A DNA stretch of 64,000 bases. It comes from Draconibacterium aestuarii. GTDB taxonomy: Bacteria > Bacteroidota > Bacteroidia > Bacteroidales > Prolixibacteraceae. Below the pieces are notes generated by a model. It searched no databases. It was not told the origin of the DNA and saw nothing but the letters and a program-made list of their open reading frames with translations. Position numbers and translations under genes: made by a program. Position 1 is the first letter of the stretch. The number at the start of each line of letters is the position of its first letter. The stretch spans positions 124,001 to 188,000 of the forward strand of contig JAPOHD010000068.1 of the NCBI GenBank assembly GCA_026671195.1, in the 5' to 3' direction. This document shows, one piece after another, positions 25,740 through 34,810 of this stretch.

Positions 25740-27161
25740 TTATTTTAGCGTATTAAAGTCAATATTGTCGATAAGCAGTTCGCGTTTATTCCTGTCAAAC
25801 TTTGAAAATCCACGATCGAACAGTTTATAAGGTATTTTGGTGGTTTGTCGCCGGCCACTTTTCATCGCAATTACAGGGCTGCCTGAAATATCTTCAATAG
25901 CCGCCTTAAACAGCGGTTCTTCTTTTGTTCCAAGTGGAAGAGTATTCCAAAGATCATCTTCAGCTTCAATAGTTGGAACAAAACCGCCTTTAAAATCGGT
26001 TACACCTGCCGAGTTGGCATAACGTAGTATAATGGGTTGTATACCCCAGTTACTAATTTCACCGTAATAACTTTCTCCGGCGCTCTTATATATTTCTTCC
26101 GGTTTAAAAGTTGTCGATCCTGTATATTTACCAAAGGTTGTATCGCCAACAGTGGTTACATCCATATACGGGCTTAAACCGGTAATAGTAAGTTCAGAAG
26201 CAGAAGCTGTTCCTGAACCGGTTAATATATGAATATGATCTAATCCCAGTTTTACTGGAGCCGTTTTGTCGAAATAGACTTCCAGATTGTGCATAATCTG
26301 GTTATCCACCCATTCTTTCTGGTACTTATCATTCCAAAAGTATTTGACTAAAATACTGTTTGTATTTACCACATCCAGGGGGGCAACGGCACTGCATAAA
26401 TGTTGAGCTGCCCAAATTACGCCACCCGGATTATAACGCAGGTCGATAACAAGATCTGTGATCTGTTCATTAATCATATTTTGCAATGCAGCATCAATAC
26501 TTGTGTTGTAATTGTCGATGAACTGTGCATAAAACATGTAGCCAATTTTATGTCCTTCGTGTTCAACAACGTTGGAGAAAAGTACGGGGTTAAGGTTTAA
26601 CTGGGCGGCTGCTAAATTAATGGATGTGTCAGCGCGAATGGCTTCATTTTCAAGAATACCTAAGGTTATCGATATACTTTCGCTGTATAAAAGATCGGTG
26701 TAATTGTTGTCAGTAATTGAAGCTCCGTTCATCTCAACTATTATATCGCCTCTTTTTATACCGGCAGCCGATGCGGGTGTTTCCGGATATACAAATTCAA
26801 CAATGGCAAAAATGTCCTGTGTATCAATAAACCGACCAAAAGCGAGTGAGTAACCATATGTTTTTTCTATCCCTTCAAAGCTGTTTTCAAGCGCTTCAAC
26901 ATCATCGGTTATAAACGACCATTTATCATCAGTGTACAGTAATTTATCAAAATAATCGAATGAATTCAACTCATATTTATAATTAATGTTTGGCATTTTA
27001 TTATACCACAGATACACATCATCCATCACATCCTTTATAAAAAGGTTTACTTTTTTAGTATATTCCGATGCTTCGGTGCCCGATGAATCGTCTTTTTGGC
27101 AACCAAAACTTAATGCTATAACAATTACCATAAGAAACGATAACTTGATCCTATCTCTCAT
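25740..27161 (-). CDS. S41 family C-terminal processing peptidase, lipoprotein
   Basis: 473 residues with a lipoprotein signal peptide (lipobox ALSFGC, Cys at about 21). A helical N-terminal domain (about 33-90; DVMDDVYLWYNKMP) is followed by a PDZ domain (about 115-180; ETPASAAGIKRGDIIVEMNG) and the S41 catalytic domain (about 200-420). The Ser nucleophile sits in TGSGTASASELT and the Lys of the dyad in FGKYTGST. The GSGTASASE motif is typical. Such proteases cut proteins from the C-terminal side in the periplasm. The gene is separated by 72 bp from pgpH upstream on the same strand. Confidence 0.92.
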   Translation of the reverse strand: MRDRIKLSFLMVIVIALSFGCQKDDSSGTEASEYTKKVNLFIKDVMDDVYLWYNKMPNINYKYELNSFDYFDKLLYTDDKWSFITDDVEALENSFEGIEKTYGYSLAFGRFIDTQDIFAIVEFVYPETPASAAGIKRGDIIVEMNGASITDNNYTDLLYSESISITLGILENEAIRADTSINLAAAQLNLNPVLFSNVVEHEGHKIGYMFYAQFIDNYNTSIDAALQNMINEQITDLVIDLRYNPGGVIWAAQHLCSAVAPLDVVNTNSILVKYFWNDKYQKEWVDNQIMHNLEVYFDKTAPVKLGLDHIHILTGSGTASASELTITGLSPYMDVTTVGDTTFGKYTGSTTFKPEEIYKSAGESYYGEISNWGIQPIILRYANSAGVTDFKGGFVPTIEAEDDLWNTLPLGTKEEPLFKAAIEDISGSPVIAMKSGRRQTTKIPYKLFDRGFSKFDRNKRELLIDNIDFNTLK

Positions 27162-27233
27162 AATTCTACTTTTTTGTTTTAATAAATAACGTCTAATGCA
27201 TCCAATTCTTACAATTTAACGAATAAAATTCAA

Positions 27234-29312
27234 TTATGGTGTTTTTGTTTCTTTCGGATATTCAATACGTATGTGGTAAATATTAATTAATTTTTGTAAC
27301 AAAGTGGCCTTAATCGTGTCAATGTCTCTAAAAGTTAAATCTGAATCATCCAATTGTCGGTCAGCAATTTTTTTATCAATCATGGAATCAATTAGCTCTT
27401 TCAGATTCTCGCGGGTTTTTTCTTTCATACTTCTCGATGCTGCTTCAATTCCGTCAACCAACATTACCACTGCAGCTTCTTTTGATTTTGGCAGAGGCCC
27501 CGGATAAATGAAAACTTTTTCGTTAATTTTTTCTCCCGGATTCTCCTGTTGATGTTTTAAAAAGAAATAATTTGCTTTTGTTGTTCCATGGTGGGTTGCA
27601 ATAAATTCAACAATAGGAGTGGGAAGTTTGTGCTTTTGTGCAATTTTTACCCCGTTGTTTACATGGTCAATAATTACTTCTGCACTTTTTAAATGATTCA
27701 GCTTGTCGTGTGGATTCATTCCCATTGCCTGGTTTTCGATAAAAAAGTTAGGACGACCTATTTTCCCAATATCGTGATACAAAGCACCTGCACGAACCAA
27801 AAATGGATTCCCGCCGATTTTCAAAATTACTTCTTCGGCCAGGTTGGCAATTTGCATCGAATGTTGAAATGTTCCCGGAGCCTCTTCTGCAAGTTTTCGA
27901 AGCAAAGGCTGGTTACTATCTGAAATCTCGATTAGTGTAACATCGGAAACAAATCCAAACAATTTTTCGAAAATATATACCAGGGGATACACCAGTAAAA
28001 TGAGTATACTGCTAATGGCAAACCACCTGGTCATGGCAAAGTTCGTCGATAAAAAGGTGGCTTCGTGAATCAGGTTTAATGAAGTATAAACAACCGTGTA
28101 AGTGAGAAAGACCCAGAGAGTGGCAAGTACAAGGTGAACACGGCGGTGCATTTTGTTGAGGCTGAAAACTGCTACAATTCCTGCCGATACCTGAAGTAAA
28201 ATAAATTCGTAATTATTGGGTGCGTAAAATCCAATGAGCAAAGTGGTAATCACCAACATAAAAATTGCTGTTCGTGAATCGAAAAATGTACGAACCACAA
28301 TGGGAAAAATAGCCAGCGGAACCATGTAAATGTGAAGGTTCGGAAATGAATTGATAAAATTTGATAGGAATACGATCCCCACCATTAACAGCAAAAGAAA
28401 GCTCAGTTTGCTGATCTGGAAAATAATGTCGCGCCGGTAAATGTATAAAAATGCAAAAATAAGTCCTATCAAAGTTAAAACAAGAAAGATTTTTCCGAAG
28501 GCTACCATGTATCGGTTTACGTCATTGCCTCGTTCTTTTTCGTAGCTGGCTTTTAACGATTCCAACACCTGAAATCTGTCGCTATCAATAATTTCTCCTT
28601 CCAGAATGATTCGTTCGCCCAATTTAACCTTACCCCGCACCAACGATAAGTTCTGTGTTACTTCATTTATTTCTTTTTCTGTTGTTTCCTTATCAAAGTT
28701 CAGATTTGCACTTATATATTTCTCCAGCATTAAGCCAGTTAACCATTCTTTTTTTATCCCTGATTCAACCAGATTCTGCCGAACTTTATTCATCGCATTG
28801 TAGGCGTTTTTTTCAGAGTAAAGTTTGCTTATGTTAATTTTTGAGACCGAAGTACCTACACGTTTTTTTATTTCAGTTTGGCCGACAAGTTCCTGGTACG
28901 ATTCGGGTGAAAATTGCAATATTCCGGCCTGGTAGATAAGCTGAAGATTTGTCTTAAGCGCAGTAAACGCTTTCACTTTGTTCGAGTTGATGGAATCGGA
29001 AGGCAGATTGAGATCTTGTTCCAACTGTTTAATTCCTGCATTTAAATCAGAAGTGTCGTAAATGAAATAGGGAATAACCGATTGAATTTGTTCCGCTTTT
29101 TCCTGTTCAATTTCTGTGGGCGATTTAAGAATAGCAAAATCGAACGGCGCCACAAGATTCTCGTGGCGCCAGGGCAATCCTTTCTGATATTCGTACTTGA
29201 ACTTAGGTTCGCCTGGCAAAATAAAATAGAGTGCAATTGCCGTTAAAACAAACAAGGCAACCTGAATAGATATTTTTGTGTAATTTTTTAATTTTCTGAA
29301 GAATTTTTTCAT
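27234..29312 (-). CDS. pgpH: PgpH-type 7TM-HD c-di-AMP phosphodiesterase
   Basis: 692 residues. One N-terminal membrane helix (about 15-32) precedes an extracytoplasmic 7TMR-HDED domain (about 45-270), then seven membrane helices (about 275-460) and a cytoplasmic HD domain (about 480-670). The HD site is complete: H in FQHSMQIANLAEE, HD in LYHDIGKIGRP, H in IIDHVNNG, HH in FIATHHGTT and D in VMLVDGIEAASR. PgpH hydrolyses cyclic di-AMP to pApA and so influences potassium and osmotic balance. The length is near the usual 700. It reads in the same direction as the S41 gene 72 bp downstream. Confidence 0.93.
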   Translation of the reverse strand: MKKFFRKLKNYTKISIQVALFVLTAIALYFILPGEPKFKYEYQKGLPWRHENLVAPFDFAILKSPTEIEQEKAEQIQSVIPYFIYDTSDLNAGIKQLEQDLNLPSDSINSNKVKAFTALKTNLQLIYQAGILQFSPESYQELVGQTEIKKRVGTSVSKINISKLYSEKNAYNAMNKVRQNLVESGIKKEWLTGLMLEKYISANLNFDKETTEKEINEVTQNLSLVRGKVKLGERIILEGEIIDSDRFQVLESLKASYEKERGNDVNRYMVAFGKIFLVLTLIGLIFAFLYIYRRDIIFQISKLSFLLLLMVGIVFLSNFINSFPNLHIYMVPLAIFPIVVRTFFDSRTAIFMLVITTLLIGFYAPNNYEFILLQVSAGIVAVFSLNKMHRRVHLVLATLWVFLTYTVVYTSLNLIHEATFLSTNFAMTRWFAISSILILLVYPLVYIFEKLFGFVSDVTLIEISDSNQPLLRKLAEEAPGTFQHSMQIANLAEEVILKIGGNPFLVRAGALYHDIGKIGRPNFFIENQAMGMNPHDKLNHLKSAEVIIDHVNNGVKIAQKHKLPTPIVEFIATHHGTTKANYFFLKHQQENPGEKINEKVFIYPGPLPKSKEAAVVMLVDGIEAASRSMKEKTRENLKELIDSMIDKKIADRQLDDSDLTFRDIDTIKATLLQKLINIYHIRIEYPKETKTP

Positions 29313-29439
29313 ATTTCGAATTTCAAATAAATTGGTTTAATATACAATATTTGTTTGCATTGCTGTGGTTTTTGTTGCAGATGCACCAAAAGGATAAAAA
29401 AATTAAAGGTTTCAACAGCAGTCCGAGCCCAATTTTTAA

Positions 29440-29447
29440 TAGTTTTG
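29440..29447 (+). promoter_or_regulatory. Candidate -7 promoter element of the NlpC/P60 gene
   Basis: TAGTTTTG matches TAnnTTTG and lies 65 nt before the ATG at 29512. No convincing -33 element was seen. Confidence 0.35.
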
Positions 29448-29511
29448 TGTTTATACCGGTTGCAGGGTAACGGCCAATTCTGTTATCCAAAATAAAATTA
29501 AGAAAATATTG

Positions 29512-30297
29512 ATGAACTACGGCATTTCAAATTTAAGTATTATACCCGTAAGAGTTGAACCTTCGGAAAAAAGTGAAATGGCAACCCAGATTTTGTTTGG
29601 TGAACATTTCGAAATGCGCGAGCAAATGGTAGGTTGGACAAATGTTAAATTGGCCTACGATGGTTACGAAGGTTGGATTGACACTAAAATGGCCACTCCA
29701 ATTCATCCCCGAACTTTAACTAAAATTGAAAATAGCCCAATGGCTGTAACATCTGATATTATCACCATTGTTCCTGTAAATGACGAGCAAAATTTAATGT
29801 TGGTAGCCGGAAGTACTTTGCCGGTGTGGAGGCCTTATCTGAAACAGTTTTCGGTTATCCGCGATACTTACTTGGCAACCGGGGAAGTGGTTTATGGTGA
29901 TTTGAAAAATCCTCGGGAAATTATTATTCAACAAGCATTAAAATATTTTAATGCACCGTATTTATGGGGCGGAAGAACTCCTTTTGGAGTAGACTGTAGT
30001 GGCTTAACCCAGATTATTTATAAAATGATTGGGATTAAATTGCCACGCGATGCCAGCGAGCAGGTAAACGTTGGGACTGCAATGAGTTTTGTAGATGAAG
30101 CAGAACCCGGCGATTTAGCCTTTTTCGACGATGAGGAAGGCAATATCGTTCATGTTGGAATAATTTGGAAGCGAAATAAAATAATTCATGCCTCGGGGCA
30201 AGTGCGCATCGATAATGTCGATCAGTTTGGTATCTTTAACATCGATACACAACGTTATACGCACAAAATGCGGGTAATGAAGAAAATAATTACATAA
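29512..30297 (+). CDS. NlpC/P60 (C40) cysteine peptidase with SH3-like N-terminus
   Basis: The ATG at 29512 gives 261 residues; there is no signal peptide. Residues about 1-125 form two SH3b-like halves (VRVEPSEKSEMATQILFG, WTNVKLAYDGYEGWID). The NlpC/P60 domain covers about 135-260 with catalytic C162 in VDCSGLTQ, H214 in IVHVGIIW and H226 in IIHASG. This layout matches gamma-D-glutamyl-L-diamino-acid endopeptidases that cleave murein peptides, and the lack of a signal peptide fits a cytoplasmic enzyme that recycles murein peptides. A 30-residue membrane peptide gene follows 1 bp after the stop. Confidence 0.9.
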   Translation: MNYGISNLSIIPVRVEPSEKSEMATQILFGEHFEMREQMVGWTNVKLAYDGYEGWIDTKMATPIHPRTLTKIENSPMAVTSDIITIVPVNDEQNLMLVAGSTLPVWRPYLKQFSVIRDTYLATGEVVYGDLKNPREIIIQQALKYFNAPYLWGGRTPFGVDCSGLTQIIYKMIGIKLPRDASEQVNVGTAMSFVDEAEPGDLAFFDDEEGNIVHVGIIWKRNKIIHASGQVRIDNVDQFGIFNIDTQRYTHKMRVMKKIIT

Positions 30298-30298
30298 A

Positions 30299-30391
30299 AT
30301 GGAACGCATTAAATTTGTAATTTATCTGGTAATTTTTGTGGCAGTGCTTTATCTGATTATTAAACACTGGAAAACCGGGCGAAAAGACTAG
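30299..30391 (+). CDS. 30-residue single-membrane-segment peptide
   Basis: The frame starts with an ATG one base after the stop codon of the NlpC/P60 gene and ends with TAG at 30389-30391. The peptide is MERIKFVIYLVIFVAVLY followed by LIIKHWKTGRKD: a hydrophobic helix of about 18 residues with a basic C-terminal tail, so it would sit in the inner membrane with the tail probably inside. The tight spacing suggests translational coupling. There is no homology evidence, so it could be chance. A T-rich stretch follows the stop. Confidence 0.45.
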   Translation: MERIKFVIYLVIFVAVLYLIIKHWKTGRKD

Positions 30392-30446
30392 TTTTTTATT
30401 GTAATCACAGTTTTAGTAAAAAGTACCGGACAATAATCCTTCTCAA

Positions 30447-30884
30447 ATGTATTCATACAAATATCCACGCGCTGCGTTAACTGTTGATTCTATTGTATTT
30501 GTAAAAAACGAAACTACAATAAAAGTTCTGCTAATTGAAAGGGGAAGAGAACCATTTGATAAGATGTGGGCACTTCCGGGTGGTTTTATCGAAATGGATG
30601 AAACGCTGGAAAAGGCCTGTATCCGTGAGTTGGCAGAAGAAACAGGTTTGGTGTTGACTAAAATGGAACAATTCAGGGTGTATGATGCCATCAATCGGGA
30701 TCCCCGTCATCGTACCATATCAGTAGTTTTTGCGGCAGAAATAGCTACACCGAAAGCAGTTACCGGTAGCGACGATGCTACCCGTGCAGAATGGTTCTCT
30801 GTTGATGAATTACCCGAGCTGGCTTTTGACCATGCACAAATTCTGGAAGATTTTTTTGTGAAAAATAGAGTGGCCCCGGCTTAA
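30447..30884 (+). CDS. Nudix hydrolase
   Basis: 145 residues with a complete Nudix box near residues 49-71: GGFIEMDETLEKACIRELAEETG, with the REXXEEXG core RELAEETG. The N-terminus YPRAALTVDSIVFV and the MWALPGGFIE context resemble ADP-ribose pyrophosphatases and the Nudix part of NrtR-like proteins, but the C-terminal winged helix of NrtR is absent. The likely reaction is hydrolysis of a nucleoside diphosphate linked to another group, such as ADP-ribose; the substrate is not determined. It starts 56 bp after the small membrane peptide and may belong to that operon. Confidence 0.92.
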   Translation: MYSYKYPRAALTVDSIVFVKNETTIKVLLIERGREPFDKMWALPGGFIEMDETLEKACIRELAEETGLVLTKMEQFRVYDAINRDPRHRTISVVFAAEIATPKAVTGSDDATRAEWFSVDELPELAFDHAQILEDFFVKNRVAPA

Positions 30885-30965
30885 AAAACTGATAGATATT
30901 TTTTATCAATTTCATTCAACCCGAATTATGCGTTAGATCATTGTAATGAGCTTTGAAAGTGCAAT

Positions 30966-31040
30966 AAAACAAGAACTTTCTGAAACGAGGCATAGCACCG
31001 TTCTGGTAAGTGGAAGAAAGTTCGTGAAACGTCTTGTTTT
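30966..31040. other. Extended imperfect hairpin between convergent genes
   Basis: AAAACAAG-AACTTTC (30966-30980) is complementary to GAAAGTTC (31016-31023) and CTTGTTTT (31033-31040), with a 9-nt bulge on the right arm. The stem is interrupted and the loop is about 35 nt. It may act as a terminator; no other feature is seen. Confidence 0.35.
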
Positions 31041-31123
31041 GAAGTAATTCCAAGACGTAATAAATTTTCTAATGCATATTTCGGGTTCAATCCAGTCAAA
31101 CTTTATTCAATCCTATTCATTCA

Positions 31124-32752
31124 TTAGAATTTCCATTTCATTTTTATCCAAAGTTTGTCGCCAAGTTCCCACCAACGATCAATTGTTGAACGTAACGAAG
31201 CATTTGAATAGTCGGTAAGAAACTCGCGGCATAGTGTTGTGTTTTCTCCATTTTTTGCGTTTAGTTTGTCTTGTTTGGCCAGTTCCTTTGCGCGGTTTTC
31301 AATGAAATTAACTTCACCAAAAAATTTGTCTTCGTATTTTTTTACTTCGGGCTCCACAATTTGTTTTCCGGTTCCCCAATTCACCATAGCCAAACGATTG
31401 GTACGAGTAAATGCCCACATAGCAGCCTGACGACTAAAATTATTGTGGCCACAATAATTGTATGAATCGGGCAAACTTAAATTACCACAATAAATGGGTA
31501 CCCGCGGACTTAAACGCGGCACATCAAGTCCAAACCATATTTTGCCACCAATTTCATCGGGTAAGTCGTCGCGGAGTTGGGCAATCCACGAGTAGGAACA
31601 ATATTGAACAGAAATGGGTCGATGTCGGACCACCGCATCTTTTTCGAGCGAATTTAGCAGATCTCTCCGATCGGTAGAGAGCCAGGGGTGCGCAGCCGAA
31701 CTAACGATAGTGTCAACTACTTCTAACACTCCGTTTTCGTTGCGTTCCTTTTTAGCGACTTTTAAATTCCTGATCATTTCAAAATCGGTTCCATCGTAAG
31801 TGGTTTTGTATAATTTTGCAACATCGCGAATATTTACCTTCTTTTCCACTTTTACTGAGAAAGGGAGTTCGTCGCTGTCGAACTTTAAGTTGAGGCTTGG
31901 TGCCATTGTGCTTAAAACAAAGTATTCGCGAACGTTAAATGGTTTCTCTCCGCTGTAAGCTTTCCAAAATTTAAAGGGTTCTTTACCATTCCAAAATCCC
32001 ATATTTTTAGCTACATCGAAAACATTGTCTGACGCCATAAAATAGTTTTTGTCATCAAGATTCAATATTCCAATTCTCGAAATATTTGCAGAAATTCCTA
32101 CATGTTCGTCAGGAATTCGTTGTGCTGCCCAAACACCACCAATTCTATCAGGGCCTTCTCCAAAAATTTCAAGCTGCCAAACTTCTTTTTTGTCGGCTAT
32201 TGTAATACACTCGCCAGCGTCGGCATAACCGTATTCTTTTATTAATTCACCAATCAATTTTATAGCATCGCGGGCCGTTGTGCAGCGCTGAAGCGCAATT
32301 CTTTCTAGTTCTTCAATCAAGAACAAACCATTTTTATTTATTAATTCTTTTTTGCCACTGATTGTAGTTTCACCAATTGCCATCTGTTTTTCGTTTATGC
32401 AAGGGTAGGCAGTATTTAAATATGCATAGGTTTCTTTTGCCTGTGGAATTTCGCCTTTTAATTTCATCCCTTCTTGGCTCCATGGTGTATGCGTGTGCAT
32501 GGTTCCCCAATATACCTGGTGTGTGGTGTCACTATCAAACTTTTGTGCCGGAACAAAGTTTAGCCAGGTGCGATAATACGCATCACAAGTGTGGGCTGTT
32601 ATTACTGACCCGTCGTCGGTAGCCTTCTTTCCAAACATGATACTGGTACAGCTTTCGTTACGAAAAAGTTCTTCTTCTTGCTGCGCGAACGAAGTATGAG
32701 AAACAAAAAATACGAGAGTAAAAAGAGTGAAAAACCGAAAGAATTTTGACAT
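31124..32752 (-). CDS. Secreted C69 family dipeptidase (PepD-like)
   Basis: 542 residues with a signal peptide (MSKFFRFFTLFTLVFFVSHTSFAQ). The mature start region carries the family nucleophile: Cys35 in ESCTSIMFGKKATDDGS, which in C69/Ntn enzymes becomes the N-terminal Cys after processing. HTCDAYYRTW, AKETYAYLNTAYPCINEKQMAIGETT and ECITIADKKEVWQLEIFG are further family blocks. C69 enzymes are N-terminal nucleophile hydrolases that cleave dipeptides. Bacteroidota often export them with other peptidases, and the divergent M28 aminopeptidase at 32954 fits that pattern. A C-terminal stretch of about 50 residues is charged and variable. Confidence 0.9.
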   Translation of the reverse strand: MSKFFRFFTLFTLVFFVSHTSFAQQEEELFRNESCTSIMFGKKATDDGSVITAHTCDAYYRTWLNFVPAQKFDSDTTHQVYWGTMHTHTPWSQEGMKLKGEIPQAKETYAYLNTAYPCINEKQMAIGETTISGKKELINKNGLFLIEELERIALQRCTTARDAIKLIGELIKEYGYADAGECITIADKKEVWQLEIFGEGPDRIGGVWAAQRIPDEHVGISANISRIGILNLDDKNYFMASDNVFDVAKNMGFWNGKEPFKFWKAYSGEKPFNVREYFVLSTMAPSLNLKFDSDELPFSVKVEKKVNIRDVAKLYKTTYDGTDFEMIRNLKVAKKERNENGVLEVVDTIVSSAAHPWLSTDRRDLLNSLEKDAVVRHRPISVQYCSYSWIAQLRDDLPDEIGGKIWFGLDVPRLSPRVPIYCGNLSLPDSYNYCGHNNFSRQAAMWAFTRTNRLAMVNWGTGKQIVEPEVKKYEDKFFGEVNFIENRAKELAKQDKLNAKNGENTTLCREFLTDYSNASLRSTIDRWWELGDKLWIKMKWKF

Positions 32753-32953
32753 GGTAATTACGTTTTAAACAATGCTAAAGATAGAAGAAAAGCTTTTGGA
32801 ATCAATGTTTAAATTCAACCTGAAGGTAAGTTTTGCTTTTCCCGGCTCAGCAATTAAAACTAATTTGAATTACGAGGATATTCATTTACCGGGAATTCTA
32901 ATTTTAATTATCTTGCGCATCTATTAAAAGAAAGAAAAAAAAATTAATAAGAT

Positions 32954-34579
32954 ATGAAGCATATTGTAATTATAATTCTGTTATCAGGTATTTATTCGTC
33001 TTTATTCGCTAAGGAATCATCTAAAGAAAAAGGATTGGAGACGATCAACAAGAATGTAATTCAGGCTCAACTCGGATTTCTGGCGTCCGACTGGATGGAA
33101 GGTCGTGAAGCCGGAACAGCTGGTAATTATCTGGCAGGTGATTATCTGTCGAGTTTGTTTAAACTTTATGGATTAGTACCAGGAGGAGACGAAGTAACAT
33201 TCACCCCAAATCGATACCAGAAATTGCTGGAGATAGAAACTGAAACGGCCACTGCATATTTTCAAACTTTTCCTGCCATTGAAGTGTCATCATCCGAAAA
33301 CCAAAATATCAGCTTTATTCGAGGCAACAAGGAAATTCGGTTTCAGTGCAAAACGGACTTTAGTGTTTCATTTATCAGCCAGAATAGTACGTTAAAAGCA
33401 CCGGTTGTATTTGTGGGTTACGGAATTGATAACAGTGCATTGGATATGGATGATTTTAAAGATGTGGATGTTGAAGGGAAAATTGTGGTTAGGTTGGCAG
33501 GACTTCCCGGAGATGGAGACCCTGAATCGAAAGCAGCCAAAATAATTGCGGAAAAAGATATTACAATCAGCACCAGGGAAAAGAACGCAATTGCATTTGG
33601 AAAAGGGGCAGTGGCTGTAATGGAATATAACATGCAAAAAGATGAGCAATATACCTGGAAAGTAAATGAGGCTTATCGTTTTAATGAGGCTATGTTTGAG
33701 GGCGACACAAAACCTGAAAGTTTTTACGACAAGAAATTGCGTTTGCCTTCTGATGAACATACTTCACCTGTAATTTCCATTTCAAAAGAAATGCTGGAAG
33801 AAATATTAGCCGCAACAAATATGTCTCTTGAAGATGCAATAACCAGGGCTGCGATTCTGAAAACAAATTCTGTGGAAGTTGTAGGAGAAGTCCGACTTGA
33901 CTTGAATATGCAAACGCAAATACTTGGTCTGCGGAATATTATAGGACGGATTGAAGGCGAAAACCCGGATGAAATTATGGTAATTGGTGCACACTACGAT
34001 CACCTTGGAAAATACAATGGACAAATTTTTAATGGCGCCGACGATAATGGATCTGGTGTTGTTGCCGTTACCACAATTGCCAAGGCTTTTATCGAATCGG
34101 GAATTAAACCCAAATGCACGCTTATTTTTGCACTCTGGGATGGCGAAGAACGGGGTTTACTAGGTTCGCGTCATTTTATCAATTCTTTTGAAGATATGGA
34201 AAAAGTTACTTTGTATCTTAATTTTGATATGGTGGGCAGAAATAGTTCGCCGGATGCTCCGGGTAATAAGGTAGCTATGATCTATACCAAAGCCTATACT
34301 AATTTGGTGGAAACCTCGAAATTGAACATTGAAAACTTCGGATTAAATTTAGATGTGAATTATAGTGGCACTGAGAAACCCACCGGGGGAAGCGACAACA
34401 GTGGTTTTGCAAAAAAAGATATTCCGATTTTTTGGTTTCATACAGGGGGACACACCGATTATCACCAGGCATCGGATCATGTGGAACTAATTAACTGGCA
34501 GAAACTGGAAGATATTATCAAACTTAGTTACTTAAATATGTGGGAGTTTGCCAATAATCCTCTGCTAATAGCTAAGTAA
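32954..34579 (+). CDS. Secreted M28 family aminopeptidase with PA domain
   Basis: 541 residues with a signal peptide (about 1-20). A protease-associated insert (about 125-265) contains APVVFVGYGIDNSALD and VDVEGKIVVRLAGLPGD. The M28 zinc domain (about 325-535) has the metal residues in IGAHYDHLG (His), GADDNGSGV (bridging Asp), LWDGEERGLLGS (Glu pair), NFDMVGRN (Asp) and the last His in TDYHQASDH. Such enzymes release N-terminal amino acids or dipeptides in the periplasm or outside. It is divergent from the C69 dipeptidase gene with a 201-bp gap, so the two may be regulated together. Confidence 0.93.
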   Translation: MKHIVIIILLSGIYSSLFAKESSKEKGLETINKNVIQAQLGFLASDWMEGREAGTAGNYLAGDYLSSLFKLYGLVPGGDEVTFTPNRYQKLLEIETETATAYFQTFPAIEVSSSENQNISFIRGNKEIRFQCKTDFSVSFISQNSTLKAPVVFVGYGIDNSALDMDDFKDVDVEGKIVVRLAGLPGDGDPESKAAKIIAEKDITISTREKNAIAFGKGAVAVMEYNMQKDEQYTWKVNEAYRFNEAMFEGDTKPESFYDKKLRLPSDEHTSPVISISKEMLEEILAATNMSLEDAITRAAILKTNSVEVVGEVRLDLNMQTQILGLRNIIGRIEGENPDEIMVIGAHYDHLGKYNGQIFNGADDNGSGVVAVTTIAKAFIESGIKPKCTLIFALWDGEERGLLGSRHFINSFEDMEKVTLYLNFDMVGRNSSPDAPGNKVAMIYTKAYTNLVETSKLNIENFGLNLDVNYSGTEKPTGGSDNSGFAKKDIPIFWFHTGGHTDYHQASDHVELINWQKLEDIIKLSYLNMWEFANNPLLIAK

Positions 34580-34620
34580 TTCTCTTTGTATTCCAGAGAA
34601 AACCAGTTGCTTTCTGTTAA

Positions 34621-34760
34621 TGACATGTTTTATTAAAGCATTCAATATGAGCAAAGTACGAAAAAATCCATTAAATGTCATTTCGACGAAGAATGAGGAG
34701 AAATCTTAAACTCAAACAGATTTCTCTCCGTCAGCCGATGAATCGAAATGACAGCTTCAG
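34621..34760. repeat. Palindromic intergenic element, copy 2
   Basis: 34621-34728 matches 8708-8815 with only a few mismatches, including the non-palindromic spacer TTTATTAAAGCATTCAATATG. The inner inverted repeat TGTCATTTCGACGAAG / TCGAAATGACA (34678-34693 and 34743-34753) is kept. The outer arm GGTGTCCGGTAAAAA is missing, so this copy is shortened or decayed. It lies between convergent genes. Confidence 0.75.
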
Positions 34761-34810
34761 AGTTATGTCGTTTGTTAATTATGCCCATCTTTTAAAATGA
34801 GTAGCCACTG

